A stretch of 64,000 nt of DNA from Blautia hydrogenotrophica DSM 10507 (lineage in GTDB: Bacteria > Bacillota > Clostridia > Lachnospirales > Lachnospiraceae), in contig NZ_CP136423.1 of the NCBI RefSeq assembly GCF_034356035.1, positions 1,426,001 to 1,490,000 on the forward strand, in the 5' to 3' direction. A program made the translations under genes and the position numbers. The notes under the pieces are model-generated. The model saw only the letters and a program-made list of their open reading frames with translations. It was not told where the DNA came from and did not search any database. Below, in pieces: positions 44,153 through 53,024 of this stretch; the stretch's first letter is position 1; every line of letters begins with the position of its first letter.

Positions 44153-44680
44153 ATGGATTTTTTGACTCTTGCAAAGAAAAGGTACAGTGTACGGGCTTAC
44201 ACAAAACAAAAAGTCGAGAAGGAAAAATTAAATGCAATTTTAGAGGCGGCTCATGTTGCACCAACAGGTGGAAATTGTCAGCCGCAGCACTTAATTGTAG
44301 TTCAAAGTGAGAATGGGCTCAGTAAAATTGGAAAGGCTGCTAACATTTATGGCGCACCATTGGCAATTATTGTTTGTAGTGATATTGAAAAAACTTGGAC
44401 ACGTCCATTTGACGGAAAAAAGCTGACGGATATTGATGCAAGTATTATTACGGATCACATGATGATGGAGGCTACGGATTTGGGTTTGGGAAGTGTTTGG
44501 GTGTGTTATTTTAAGCCAAGCGTATTGAAGACAGAATTTAATCTCCCGTCGAACCTTGAACCTATTAATATTCTTGCTATCGGCTATGCTGATACGAGTC
44601 ACGAAACAGTTCTTCCTTCCAATCGCCATAATAAAATGAGGCTTCCGTTGTCTGCGACAGTATCATTTGAAGAACTTTAA
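44153..44680 (+). CDS. Nitroreductase-family flavoprotein
   Basis: 175 residues, FMN-dependent NfsB/FRase I-like fold. KKRYSVRAYTKQKVEKEKLNAILEAAHVAPTGGNCQPQHLIVV gives the FMN-binding RxSxR-like and PTGGNxQP region; GLGSVWVCYF and LAIGYAD follow. It should reduce nitro compounds, quinones or similar electrophiles with NAD(P)H. AAAGGA precedes the ATG. It is presumably controlled by the divergent HxlR protein. It is AT-rich like its partner. Confidence 0.9.
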   Translation: MDFLTLAKKRYSVRAYTKQKVEKEKLNAILEAAHVAPTGGNCQPQHLIVVQSENGLSKIGKAANIYGAPLAIIVCSDIEKTWTRPFDGKKLTDIDASIITDHMMMEATDLGLGSVWVCYFKPSVLKTEFNLPSNLEPINILAIGYADTSHETVLPSNRHNKMRLPLSATVSFEEL

Positions 44681-45042
44681 ATCCACTACACAATAAAAAA
44701 GATGTTGTACAGCATCTGTGTCCCACACTGTTTTACTTATTCCAAATAGGAAGTGTGGCAGTTCTTCCTGAAGTTTCAAGATAAGGTGCTGCTCCATATC
44801 TTCGTCCATGGCTATTCTATCTATGACTTTTTTCTTTGTTTAGCATACCGCAGATGAGTCGGGAATACCGGAGTTAGAAAGATTATCTTACGTATTTAGC
44901 AGTCTGTTCCGATGGGATTTCTACTCGTTTAAATGCGTAGACAGGTGACTGTATTTTCTGTTAGGTCTGTAAGATGAAGATATTTTACAAGCTTTTTGAA
45001 AAATCAGATGATAAAATAGGAAATAGCAAGGAGGAAATGCAC
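44681..45042. other. Gene-free stretch with possible gene debris
   Basis: A GATGTTG/CAGCATC hairpin at 44701-44716 has a T run only when read on the minus strand (toward the nitroreductase gene). On the minus strand, a short open stretch (about 44720-44810) encodes a peptide containing LILKLQEELPHFLFGISK, with stops before and after. It resembles decayed coding DNA but I cannot assign a family. No clear promoter for the AraC gene was found. Confidence 0.35.
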
Positions 45043-45888
45043 ATGAGAAAAGAGATTAGAACTGTGGTCTATGACGATGATTTGAGAATAGAAGCCTATC
45101 GTTTTGAGGGAATTGTGCAGCCGTTTCCAAATCATTTTCACGAATATTATGTGATTGGTTTTGTGGAAGAGGGAGAACGCTGTCTTTCCTGTAAAAATAG
45201 AGAATATACCATTAACCGGGGAAATGTTGTCTTGTTTAATCCTGGTGATAGCCATTCCTGTATCCAGAGTGACGACGGCACGCTGGACTATCGGGGATTT
45301 AATATCTCAAAAAAAACTATGTTGAACTTAGCCGAGGAAGTGACTGGGAAACGAGAGCTTCCTGGTTTTTCGAGGAATGTCATTTATGATGAAGAAGTAA
45401 CCTGTTACTTGTGTCCGCTTCACGAAATGGTGATGAATGGTTCCGTGGAATTTGAAAAAGAAGAAGATTTGCTTTTGCTTTTGTCCTTGTTAATTCAAAA
45501 ATATGGTCAGCCTTTTGAAAACTGTATTCCGGAGTGCCGGGATGAAATTGAATGGGCCTGTGCTTATATCAATCAACATTTTACAGAGCATATTTATTTA
45601 GATCAGATATGCCGCCAGGTAGGGCTGAGTAAATCCACATTGCTACGGGCATTTACCAAATCAAAGGGGGTTACCCCATATCGTTACCTTGAGAATATCC
45701 GCATTGGAGCCGCGAGAAAATTATTGGAACAGGGCATAGCACCGATTGACGCAGCATTACAGACAGGTTTTTCCGATCAAAGTCATTTTACAAACTATTT
45801 TAATAGCTTCATTGGTTTGGCCCCTGGCATTTATCGGGATATATTTTTAGAAAAACAGGGGTTGAGAGGAACTTCAGATGGAGTATAA
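45043..45888 (+). CDS. AraC-family transcription regulator
   Basis: 281 residues. N-terminal cupin-like ligand domain (FPNHFHEYYVIGFVEEGER, GNVVLFNPGDSHSC) and C-terminal double HTH domain (YLDQICRQVGLSKSTLLRAFTKSKGVTPYRYLENIRIGAARKLL, then DAALQTGFSDQSHFTNYFNSFIGLAPGIYR). It should activate transcription when bound to a small ligand. The second ATG (45043) is used since AAGGAGG stands 8 bases upstream. It overlaps the EamA pseudogene by 11 bases; such AraC-EamA pairs are common, and the regulator probably controlled the transporter. Confidence 0.9.
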   Translation: MRKEIRTVVYDDDLRIEAYRFEGIVQPFPNHFHEYYVIGFVEEGERCLSCKNREYTINRGNVVLFNPGDSHSCIQSDDGTLDYRGFNISKKTMLNLAEEVTGKRELPGFSRNVIYDEEVTCYLCPLHEMVMNGSVEFEKEEDLLLLLSLLIQKYGQPFENCIPECRDEIEWACAYINQHFTEHIYLDQICRQVGLSKSTLLRAFTKSKGVTPYRYLENIRIGAARKLLEQGIAPIDAALQTGFSDQSHFTNYFNSFIGLAPGIYRDIFLEKQGLRGTSDGV

Positions 45889-46180
45889 AAAGACAATCGG
45901 GTATTTGGCAGTTTTATTGACCATCCTGATTTGGGGAATCATCTTTATTTCAACAAAAGTTTTGTTGGTAGACGTTCAGTCTGTAGGAATTCTGTTTTTC
46001 CGCTTTGTCATGGGTTTTTTGGTTCTTTTGATTGTCTATCCTTACTGTATAAAAGAAACAACCGCAAAATAGGAACTTACCTTTGCGGCAACCGGTTTTT
46101 GCGGGATTTGTGTATACTATTTGTTGGAAAATATGGAAAAGGAGATCTGGAAAAAATTTTATCAGACGAGAGTGATTTGA
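45878..46180 (+). pseudogene. Truncated EamA/DMT-family transporter
   Basis: The first 64 codons give two hydrophobic helices typical of EamA proteins (GYLAVLLTILIWGIIFISTKVLL, then VGILFFRFVMGFLVLL). A TAG stop at 46070 interrupts the frame, yet the same frame continues with ELTFAATGFCGICVYYLLEN, the expected next helix, before losing similarity near 46130. The remaining eight helices are missing. It carries both a nonsense mutation and a 3' deletion, so it is not functional. Confidence 0.8.
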
Positions 46181-46227
46181 TATCACTTTCGTCTCCTTGC
46201 AACAATTAAACGAACCTTTGCAATGGT

Positions 46228-46266
46228 CGGCGGCAGTTTTGAGAAGATCAAGGCCGCCGTTTTTTT
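46228..46266 (+). terminator. Intrinsic terminator
   Basis: CGGCGGC (46228-46234), 18-base loop, GCCGCCG (46253-46259), then seven T. It would end the AraC/EamA transcript. Confidence 0.75.
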
Positions 46267-46273
46267 GTTCTCC

Positions 46274-46349
46274 AAAAGAGTGACGTCTTGACAGAATCGA
46301 TTTCAGCAAGAATTTCGGCAGAGTCAACCTTTCCAATTCCAGAGATGAG
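46274..46349 (-). mobile_element. IS110-like transposase fragment
   Basis: On the minus strand about 25 codons read LISGIGKVDSAEILAEIDSV and end near a Phe. This matches the C-terminal IS110/IS116 pattern (x-x-G-I-G-x-x-x-A-x-x-I-L-A-E-I). Both ends stop abruptly. The bases from 46350 to 46526 hold no gene; a TATAAT (46475-46480) with a poor -35 may be the glf promoter. Confidence 0.4.
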
Positions 46350-46526
46350 TTAAGTAACGTATATTTTTTGGATTTAAATCACGTACTGTTTGAAAAAAGG
46401 GGGAAATTTCTGAGGAGTCGAGCGGCTAGCTGGGTGGATTTCCTTTGGGGGTATTTTTTTCCAAGAGAATCTGCTATAATAGGTAGCATCGACGAAAAAT
46501 TTTTTCACGGAAAGGACGGGATGACG

Positions 46527-47639
46527 ATGAAAAAATATGATTATCTGATTGTCGGCGCGGGGTTGTTCGGTGCGGTTTTTGCCCATGAAGTGAGAAAGGT
46601 AGGAAAAACTTGCCTGGTCATTGATAAGAGGGAACATATTGGGGGAAATATATATACAGAAGAGATAGAAGGTATTCAGGTACACAGATATGGGGCACAT
46701 ATTTTTCATACCTCCAATGAGAGAGTCTGGAAATATGTAAACCAGTTTGCAAAATTTAATCACTTTGTCAACTCACCGGTTGCAGTGTACAAAGATGAAT
46801 TGTATAATTTGCCTTTTAATATGAACACCTTTTATCAGCTCTGGGGAGTGAAGACACCGGCTCAGGCCAAGGCCAAAATTCAAGAGCAGATTTCCCAGAT
46901 GCACATTGTGCATCCCCATAATTTGGAGGAACAGGCACTGGCACTGGTGGGAAAAGACATCTATGAAAAGCTGGTGGATGGATATACTAGAAAGCAGTGG
47001 GGCAGAGAGTGCAAAGAGTTGCCCGCGTTTATCATAAAAAGGTTACCGGTGAGGTATACTTTTGACAACAACTATTTTAAAGACCCTTATCAGGGAATTC
47101 CCATTGGAGGATATACGAAGATCGTGAAAAAGTTGTTGGAGGGAGTGCAGGTATGCCTGAAGACAGACTTTTTTAAGCACAGAGAAGAGCTGGTGAAGCA
47201 AGCGGAGAAAGTTGTGTTTACCGGAATGATCGATCAATACTATGACTATTGCTTTGGAGAGCTGGAATACCGGTCCTTACGCTTTGAAGACGAAATATTG
47301 GAGATGGAGAATTATCAGGGAAATGCGGTTTTGAATTACACAGACTATGAAATTCCTTATACCAGAAGCATTGAGCATAAACACTTTGAGTTTGGAAGGC
47401 AGGAGAAGACGGTGGTCACAAGAGAATATCCCGATACCTGGGTGAGAGGAAAAGAGCCGTATTATCCAGTGAATGATCCTAAGAACAATGAGATTTTCGC
47501 GGAGTACCAAAAGAAAGCTCTAGAAGAGAAAAATGTGCTCTTTGGCGGAAGACTGGGCTTGTACCGCTATATGGATATGGACCAGGTGATTGAGGAGGCA
47601 TTGGCGTTGGCTGAAAGTGAGACTACTTACGAGAACTAA
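46527..47639 (+). CDS. glf: UDP-galactopyranose mutase
   Basis: 370 residues, flavoenzyme. FAD-binding DYLIVGAGLFGAVFAHE, then IDKREHIGGNIYTEE, HRYGAHIFHTSNERVW and the C-terminal GRLGLYRYMDMDQVIEEAL are diagnostic. It interconverts UDP-galactopyranose and UDP-galactofuranose for surface polysaccharides. The ATG at 46527 has the AAGGA sequence at the right distance; an alternative ATG is at 46521. No other polysaccharide genes are near; the downstream genes belong to peptidase/GTPase functions. Confidence 0.94.
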   Translation: MKKYDYLIVGAGLFGAVFAHEVRKVGKTCLVIDKREHIGGNIYTEEIEGIQVHRYGAHIFHTSNERVWKYVNQFAKFNHFVNSPVAVYKDELYNLPFNMNTFYQLWGVKTPAQAKAKIQEQISQMHIVHPHNLEEQALALVGKDIYEKLVDGYTRKQWGRECKELPAFIIKRLPVRYTFDNNYFKDPYQGIPIGGYTKIVKKLLEGVQVCLKTDFFKHREELVKQAEKVVFTGMIDQYYDYCFGELEYRSLRFEDEILEMENYQGNAVLNYTDYEIPYTRSIEHKHFEFGRQEKTVVTREYPDTWVRGKEPYYPVNDPKNNEIFAEYQKKALEEKNVLFGGRLGLYRYMDMDQVIEEALALAESETTYEN

Positions 47640-47652
47640 CAGGAGAGTTGAG

Positions 47653-48243
47653 ATGGAAGAGGACAGAAGAGAGCTTAGAGATTATTATGTCGAAAGCAGT
47701 CCGGCGAGAAGAAGGCAGATTTTAAACGTGGCGATGGAGACGCAGTCAGACCCGGAGGCGGACGAGATCAGGCTTCAGATCTGGAAATTGCGATATGCCA
47801 AAGCTAGAGAAAACGGAAAGAGCGGACGGGCAGACGGTTATTTGAAGCTGTGGATGGACCTGAGATATCTGGCAGAGAATCCACCTGGACGTTTTTCTGT
47901 AAAAAAAACGCAGAAGAGATTGGAAAGAGAGTTGGAAGAATTGGGATTTTTCCAGTTCTATGACCAGAGTGAGCAAAGCCGGATGCTTCTTTTTCAAGAA
48001 TGTCTGCACACGGCACGTCTGTACGTGAAGCTTTGTTTTTCAGACAGAAATTACACTTCGATGATTCTGGGAATGATGCCGATGAAAGAGGGCAGAGTAC
48101 AGGATAAGGTGTCAAAGGACTTAAAAAAATTGTATGAAGATCTGCCTAAGGTGGTGGAAATACCAAAACCTTTGGAACTGATGTTGAGCGCGGCTAAGGA
48201 GGCTGAAAAAGAAGTATCCAAGAGAAGCTCAGAGGAGGAATAG
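47653..48243 (+). CDS. DUF6553-like protein of unknown function
   Basis: 196 residues, soluble, strongly helical and charged. EEDRRELRDYYVESSPARRRQIL at the N-terminus, LWMDLRYLAENPPGRFSVKKTQKRLERELEELGF in the middle, and repeated AKEAEKEVSKRSSEEE at the end. I associate this pattern with a Lachnospiraceae protein family without known role (DUF6553), at moderate certainty. It starts 13 bases after glf and ends one base before the peptidase gene, so it belongs to the same operon. AGGAG precedes the ATG. Confidence 0.7.
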   Translation: MEEDRRELRDYYVESSPARRRQILNVAMETQSDPEADEIRLQIWKLRYAKARENGKSGRADGYLKLWMDLRYLAENPPGRFSVKKTQKRLERELEELGFFQFYDQSEQSRMLLFQECLHTARLYVKLCFSDRNYTSMILGMMPMKEGRVQDKVSKDLKKLYEDLPKVVEIPKPLELMLSAAKEAEKEVSKRSSEEE

Positions 48244-48244
48244 C

Positions 48245-51163
48245 ATGAAAGATTATGAAAAGAAGTACCAATTGTTGCGGGAAGAAAAGCTGGAAGATAT
48301 TCACTCTACGGGCTACCTTCTTCAACACGTGAAGAGCAAAGCACATGTGCTGGTGATTGCCAATGACGATGAGAATAAGGTCTTCAATATTTCTTTCCGT
48401 ACGCGTCCCTCAGACAGTACTGGTGTGGCGCATATTTTGGAGCACAGCGTGCTGTGCGGTTCCAAGAACTTTCCACTGAAGGACCCCTTTGTGGAACTGG
48501 TTAAGGGGTCTTTGAATACATTTTTGAATGCGATGACTTATCCAGATAAGACCTGCTATCCTGTGGCGAGCTGTAACGACCAGGATTTCCAAAATCTTGT
48601 GCATGTTTATCTGGACGCGGTTTTTTCTCCGATGATCTATGAGCGTCCGGAGATCTTTCGCCAGGAAGGATGGAGCTATAAGCTGGAAAAACCGGAAGAT
48701 GAGCTGACTTATAACGGGGTTGTCTATAATGAGATGAAAGGGGCGTTCTCTTCTTCAGACGAAGTGCTGGAAAGAAAAATTATGGATTCCCTGTTTCCAG
48801 ACACGACCTATGGGTGGGAGTCCGGGGGAGACCCTGAGCATATTCCAGAACTGACCTATGAACAGTTTTTGGATTTTCACAGAACTTACTACCATCCATC
48901 CAACAGCTTTATTTACTTTTATGGAAATATGGACTTTGAGGAGAAGCTGCGTTTCTTGGACGAGGAGTATCTGTCCAAATACGAGGAGTTGAAGGTAGAT
49001 TCTGAAATTCCTCTTCAGAAAGAGTTTTCAGAGGTGAAAAGTCTGACAGAAAAATATCCGATTGCGGAGAATGAAGAGGAGAGGGAAAATACCTATCTGT
49101 CATTCAACCGTGTGGTGGGAACTGCCCTGGATGCAAAATTGTGTACAGCTTTTGAAATTTTGGACTATGCGCTGTTGAGTGCACCGGGAGCACCGTTGAA
49201 AAAAGCGTTGTTGGATGCAAATATTGGAAAAGATATCTATGGTTCTTATGAGGATGGGATTTATCAACCCTATTTTTCAGTGATTGCAAAGTCTAGTGAT
49301 CCTGAGAAGATGGAAGACTTTCAGCGTATCATCCGCGAGACTTTAGAGCAGATCGTCAGAGATGGAATTGACCCGAAAGCTCTGGAGGCCGGAATTAATT
49401 TCTATGAATTCCGCTATCTGGAGGCCGATTATGCGTCATTTCCTAAGGGGCTGATTTATGGGCTGGATATCCTGGAGACCTGGCTGTATGAGCCGGGACA
49501 GCCGTTTGACGCGGTTCAAAGGCGGGCGGTGTATGAGAGCCTGAAAGGGGAGACTCAGACAGGATATTTTGAAGGGCTAATACAGAAATATTTATTGGAC
49601 AATACCCATGGCTCCTCTTTGATGTTGGTGCCTAAAAAGGGACTTACGCAGGAAAAAGACCATCAGACGGCAGAGAAACTGGCGGCTTACAAGGCGCAGC
49701 TTACTCAGGATGAGATCGAGGATTTGGTGAGAAAAACCAGAGAACTCAAAGAATATCAGGAAGCTTCTGAACTGCCGGAAGCCTTGAAATGCATACCGAT
49801 GTTGTCGAGAACTGATATAGGAAGAGAAGCGGGACACTTTTTCAATGAGGAGTGTTACGTGGAGGATACCCTGCTTTTGTGGCACGATATCCAGACGAAT
49901 GGGATTGGGTACTTGGATTTGCAGTTTGATTTGGCGGGAATATCTCAGGAGCTTCTGCCCTATGTCAGCCTGCTGAAAAATGTTTTGGGTTATGTGGACA
50001 CGCAGAATTATACCTACGGAGAGCTTTTCAATGAAATCAACGCAGGAAGCGGGGGAATCAACTGTGGTATTGAAGTGTATGAGAACAGCGATGCTCCACT
50101 GGGATATCTCCCCATGTTTGGTGTACGGGCCAAAGCACTATATTCGCAGATTCCGTTTGTGTTTCAAATGATTCAGGAAATTTTGTTTGGCTCAAATCTG
50201 GAGGATACTAAACGGCTTTATGAGATTATTGCTCAGGGAAAATCTAGAGGTGAGGCAAGCTTGGTCAGCAATGGGCACGGAACGGCTGTACTCCGGGCCA
50301 CCTCCTATGATTCACCGATGGCATGGTTCCAGGAGCAGATTGCGGGTATTTCTTATGTGCACTTTTTGGAGAATTTAGAGAAGAATTTTGACCAGAGAAA
50401 AGAGCAGACTGTAGAAAATCTGAAGCAGCTTCTTAGATGTATTTTCCGTCCTGAAAATTTAAAAGTGAGTTTCACAGCACAGGCTGACCAGAAAATGGTG
50501 GTGACAGAGCAGGTTTATAACCTGAAGAAAAAACTTTATACAGAACCTGTGGAAAAACCAGGCTTTTGTGCTGCGTGCGCAAAGAAAAACGAAGGCTTTA
50601 AGACTGCGGGACAGGTTCAGTATGTGGCCCAGACGGGCAATTTTAAGAAAGCAGGACTGGAATACACAGGAGCGTTGAGTATTCTGAAGGTGGCGTTGAG
50701 TTATGAGTATCTGTGGATGAATGTCCGTGTGAAGGGTGGAGCCTATGGCTGTATGAGTGGATTTAAGCGAAATGGTGAGGGATACTTTGTCTCTTACCGC
50801 GACCCGAACCTGAAGAATACTTTAGAGATCTATCAGGGAATTCCAGCGTATATCCGCGGTTTTCAATGTGATGAGAGAAATATGACTAAATATATTATTG
50901 GGACTATCAGTGCGAAGGATGCCCCAAAGACTCCTCAGATGAAGGGGGCTGTCTCTAGGACGGCCTATTATACCGGCACCACGCAGGAGATGGTGCAAAG
51001 AGAAAGAGAGCAGATTTTAGATGCGACAGTGGAGGATATTCAGGCCTTGGCGCCTATCGTAGAGGCAATTTTGTCACAGAATCAGATCTGTGTGGTGGGC
51101 AGTGAGGAAGCGATTGAGAGAGAAAAAGACGTCTTCCAGGAAGTAAAGCATCTAATATCGTAA
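48245..51163 (+). CDS. M16C family metallopeptidase (presequence-protease type)
   Basis: 972 residues. The inverted zinc motif HILEH is at 63-67 (catalytic Glu66), followed by the LCGSKNFPLKDPFVELVKGSLNTFLNAMTYPDKTCYP block typical of PreP/M16C enzymes, and a third zinc ligand in NEMKGAF. Four alpha/beta roll domains enclose a chamber where short unstructured peptides are cut. There is no signal peptide, so it acts in the cytoplasm. Length is normal for the family. It starts two bases after the DUF6553 stop and is followed by era after 16 bases. Confidence 0.92.
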   Translation: MKDYEKKYQLLREEKLEDIHSTGYLLQHVKSKAHVLVIANDDENKVFNISFRTRPSDSTGVAHILEHSVLCGSKNFPLKDPFVELVKGSLNTFLNAMTYPDKTCYPVASCNDQDFQNLVHVYLDAVFSPMIYERPEIFRQEGWSYKLEKPEDELTYNGVVYNEMKGAFSSSDEVLERKIMDSLFPDTTYGWESGGDPEHIPELTYEQFLDFHRTYYHPSNSFIYFYGNMDFEEKLRFLDEEYLSKYEELKVDSEIPLQKEFSEVKSLTEKYPIAENEEERENTYLSFNRVVGTALDAKLCTAFEILDYALLSAPGAPLKKALLDANIGKDIYGSYEDGIYQPYFSVIAKSSDPEKMEDFQRIIRETLEQIVRDGIDPKALEAGINFYEFRYLEADYASFPKGLIYGLDILETWLYEPGQPFDAVQRRAVYESLKGETQTGYFEGLIQKYLLDNTHGSSLMLVPKKGLTQEKDHQTAEKLAAYKAQLTQDEIEDLVRKTRELKEYQEASELPEALKCIPMLSRTDIGREAGHFFNEECYVEDTLLLWHDIQTNGIGYLDLQFDLAGISQELLPYVSLLKNVLGYVDTQNYTYGELFNEINAGSGGINCGIEVYENSDAPLGYLPMFGVRAKALYSQIPFVFQMIQEILFGSNLEDTKRLYEIIAQGKSRGEASLVSNGHGTAVLRATSYDSPMAWFQEQIAGISYVHFLENLEKNFDQRKEQTVENLKQLLRCIFRPENLKVSFTAQADQKMVVTEQVYNLKKKLYTEPVEKPGFCAACAKKNEGFKTAGQVQYVAQTGNFKKAGLEYTGALSILKVALSYEYLWMNVRVKGGAYGCMSGFKRNGEGYFVSYRDPNLKNTLEIYQGIPAYIRGFQCDERNMTKYIIGTISAKDAPKTPQMKGAVSRTAYYTGTTQEMVQREREQILDATVEDIQALAPIVEAILSQNQICVVGSEEAIEREKDVFQEVKHLIS

Positions 51164-51179
51164 AATACAAGGAGTATCT

Positions 51180-52085
51180 ATGAACGAGAACTATAAATCG
51201 GGTTTTGTGGCGCTGATCGGACGGCCAAACGTGGGAAAATCCACGCTGATGAACCATCTGATTGGCCAAAAAATCGCAATCACCTCAAAAAAACCTCAGA
51301 CTACCAGAAATCGTATTCAGACGGTGTATACCTCACCTGAGGGACAGGTGGTATTTTTGGACACACCGGGAATACACAAGGCTAAAAATAAGCTGGGTGA
51401 GTATATGGTCCAGGTGGCAGAGCGGACACTCAAAGAGGTGGACGTGATCTTATGGCTGGTGGAACCGACGACCTTCGTGGGAGCGGGGGAACGTCGTATT
51501 GCTCAGCAGCTTCAGGAGTTGCACCTTCCTGTGATACTGATTATCAATAAAGTGGATACCGTGGAAAAAGGAGAGATTTTACAAGCGATAGATGTCTACC
51601 GGAGACTCTATGAGTTTGATGAGATTATTCCAATTTCGGCTCTTCGGAATAGGAACACAGGGGATATCATGAACTGTATTTTTAAGTATCTTCCCTATGG
51701 ACCTCAGTACTATGATGAGGACACAGTGACAGATCAGCCTGTGCGCCAGATCGCCGCGGAGATTATCCGTGAGAAATCTCTGCATGCGCTGGACGCGGAG
51801 ATTCCCCACGGAATTGCCGTCGCTATCGACCGAATGAAAGACAGAGGCAGCGGGAACCTGATTGACATTGATGCGACGATTATCTGTGAGAAAGATTCTC
51901 ATAAGGGAATCATTATCGGAAAGCAGGGAGCGATGCTGAAGAAGATTGGCAGCAACGCCCGCTATGAATTGGAAAAAATGCTGGACAGCAAGGTAAATTT
52001 GAAACTCTGGGTGAAGGTAAAGAGAGATTGGCGTGACAGCGATTTTCTGATTAAAAATTTTGGATATGACAAAAAAGAACTTTAG
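51180..52085 (+). CDS. era: Ribosome-associated GTPase Era
   Basis: 301 residues. G1 GRPNVGKST (14-22), G2 region with KPQTTRNRIQ, G3 DTPG, G4 NKVD and a C-terminal KH domain (GIIIGKQGAMLKKIG). Era binds the 3' end of 16S rRNA during 30S assembly. AAGGAG stands 6 bases before the ATG. recO follows by 30 bases, the common era-recO arrangement. Confidence 0.96.
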   Translation: MNENYKSGFVALIGRPNVGKSTLMNHLIGQKIAITSKKPQTTRNRIQTVYTSPEGQVVFLDTPGIHKAKNKLGEYMVQVAERTLKEVDVILWLVEPTTFVGAGERRIAQQLQELHLPVILIINKVDTVEKGEILQAIDVYRRLYEFDEIIPISALRNRNTGDIMNCIFKYLPYGPQYYDEDTVTDQPVRQIAAEIIREKSLHALDAEIPHGIAVAIDRMKDRGSGNLIDIDATIICEKDSHKGIIIGKQGAMLKKIGSNARYELEKMLDSKVNLKLWVKVKRDWRDSDFLIKNFGYDKKEL

Positions 52086-52115
52086 GCGTCCTTTTGTCTG
52101 TGGAAAGAGAAAGTT

Positions 52116-52868
52116 ATGAGTGATTTGGTGACAGTGCAGGGGATGGTAATCTCGGCGATTCCGGTGGGAGAGTATGACAAGCGCCTGGTTTTGTTGACGA
52201 GGGAGAGAGGAAAGATCTCGGCCTTTGCCAAGGGAGCTAGAAGACCGAATAGTCCGTTGCTGGCGGCCGCGAATCCGTTTGTTTTGGGAAGCTTTACCCT
52301 GTATGAAGGCAGAAGCAGCTACACTGTGAATCAGGCCGCTCCCAGCCATTATTTCACAGAACTAGCCCAGGAACAGCCAGGAATCTATTTTGGATTTTAT
52401 TTTCTAGAGCTGGCGGATTACTATGGAAGAGAGGGCGTGGATGCCCATGAGACAGTGAATTTACTCTATGTGAGTCTGAAAGCGCTGTTGAATCCGAAGA
52501 TTCCTGATGAATTGGTCAGAAGTATCTATGAATTTCGGTTGCTGGTCATTCAAGGGGAGTATCCGCAGATTTTTCAGTGTGTCAGCTGCAGCAGGGAGGA
52601 AGAACTCACGTATTTTTCCCAGAGTCTTCACGGGATGGTGTGTCATAACTGCCGCCAGACAGCTTCGGATTTGAGTTATGTGGATGAGAGTGTCCGGTAT
52701 ACGCTTCAGTATATTGCTACGGTGCCTTTGGCAAAACTGTATACTTTTACTGTCAGTGACAAGGTGCAAAGAGCACTGGGAAAGCTGGTACATACTTATG
52801 TACAGAGAAATACAGAGAAAAGATTTAAGAGTCTGGAGATTCTAAAGCTGATGAGTCAGATGGACTGA
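52116..52868 (+). CDS. recO: DNA repair protein RecO
   Basis: 250 residues. The N-terminal OB fold contains VQGMVISAIPVGEYDKRLVLLTRERGKISAFAKGARRPNS; the C-terminal helical part has a zinc site (CVSCSREEE ... CHNC). RecO loads RecA with RecR in the RecF pathway. The ribosome binding site before the ATG is weak (GAAAGAG), perhaps aided by coupling to era. A hairpin follows the stop. Confidence 0.93.
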   Translation: MSDLVTVQGMVISAIPVGEYDKRLVLLTRERGKISAFAKGARRPNSPLLAAANPFVLGSFTLYEGRSSYTVNQAAPSHYFTELAQEQPGIYFGFYFLELADYYGREGVDAHETVNLLYVSLKALLNPKIPDELVRSIYEFRLLVIQGEYPQIFQCVSCSREEELTYFSQSLHGMVCHNCRQTASDLSYVDESVRYTLQYIATVPLAKLYTFTVSDKVQRALGKLVHTYVQRNTEKRFKSLEILKLMSQMD

Positions 52869-52898
52869 GGATGCGAATTCTAGATAGACAGTGGGCAT

Positions 52899-52932
52899 GC
52901 CCCTTGAAGATTGATGCTTCAGGGGGCTATTT
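52899..52932 (+). terminator. Hairpin after recO, weak terminator
   Basis: GCCCCTTGAAG (52899-52909) pairs with CTTCAGGGGGC (52917-52927) with one G-T; the following bases are only TATTT. Confidence 0.55.
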
Positions 52933-52937
52933 GACTC

Positions 52938-52966
52938 TTGAAAAAGTAACTGCAGAACGGTATAAT
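52938..52966 (+). promoter_or_regulatory. Promoter of glyS
   Basis: TTGAAA (52938-52943), 17-base spacer, TATAAT (52961-52966). The leader is only about 50 nt, too short for a T-box. Confidence 0.8.
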
Positions 52967-53024
52967 TTTAGGCATGTAAGGCAGGAAAACTGCAAGTAAG
53001 AAAAATATTAGGAGAATTCAGACT

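Noticed and set aside
45950..46336. Minus-strand 128-residue frame over the EamA remnant
   Set aside because: It is antisense to the pseudogene and its terminator; the IS110-like residues lie in a different frame.
52967..53024. T-box riboswitch before glyS
   Set aside because: The leader from promoter to start is about 50 nt, too short for stem I plus antiterminator, and no T-box core sequence was seen.
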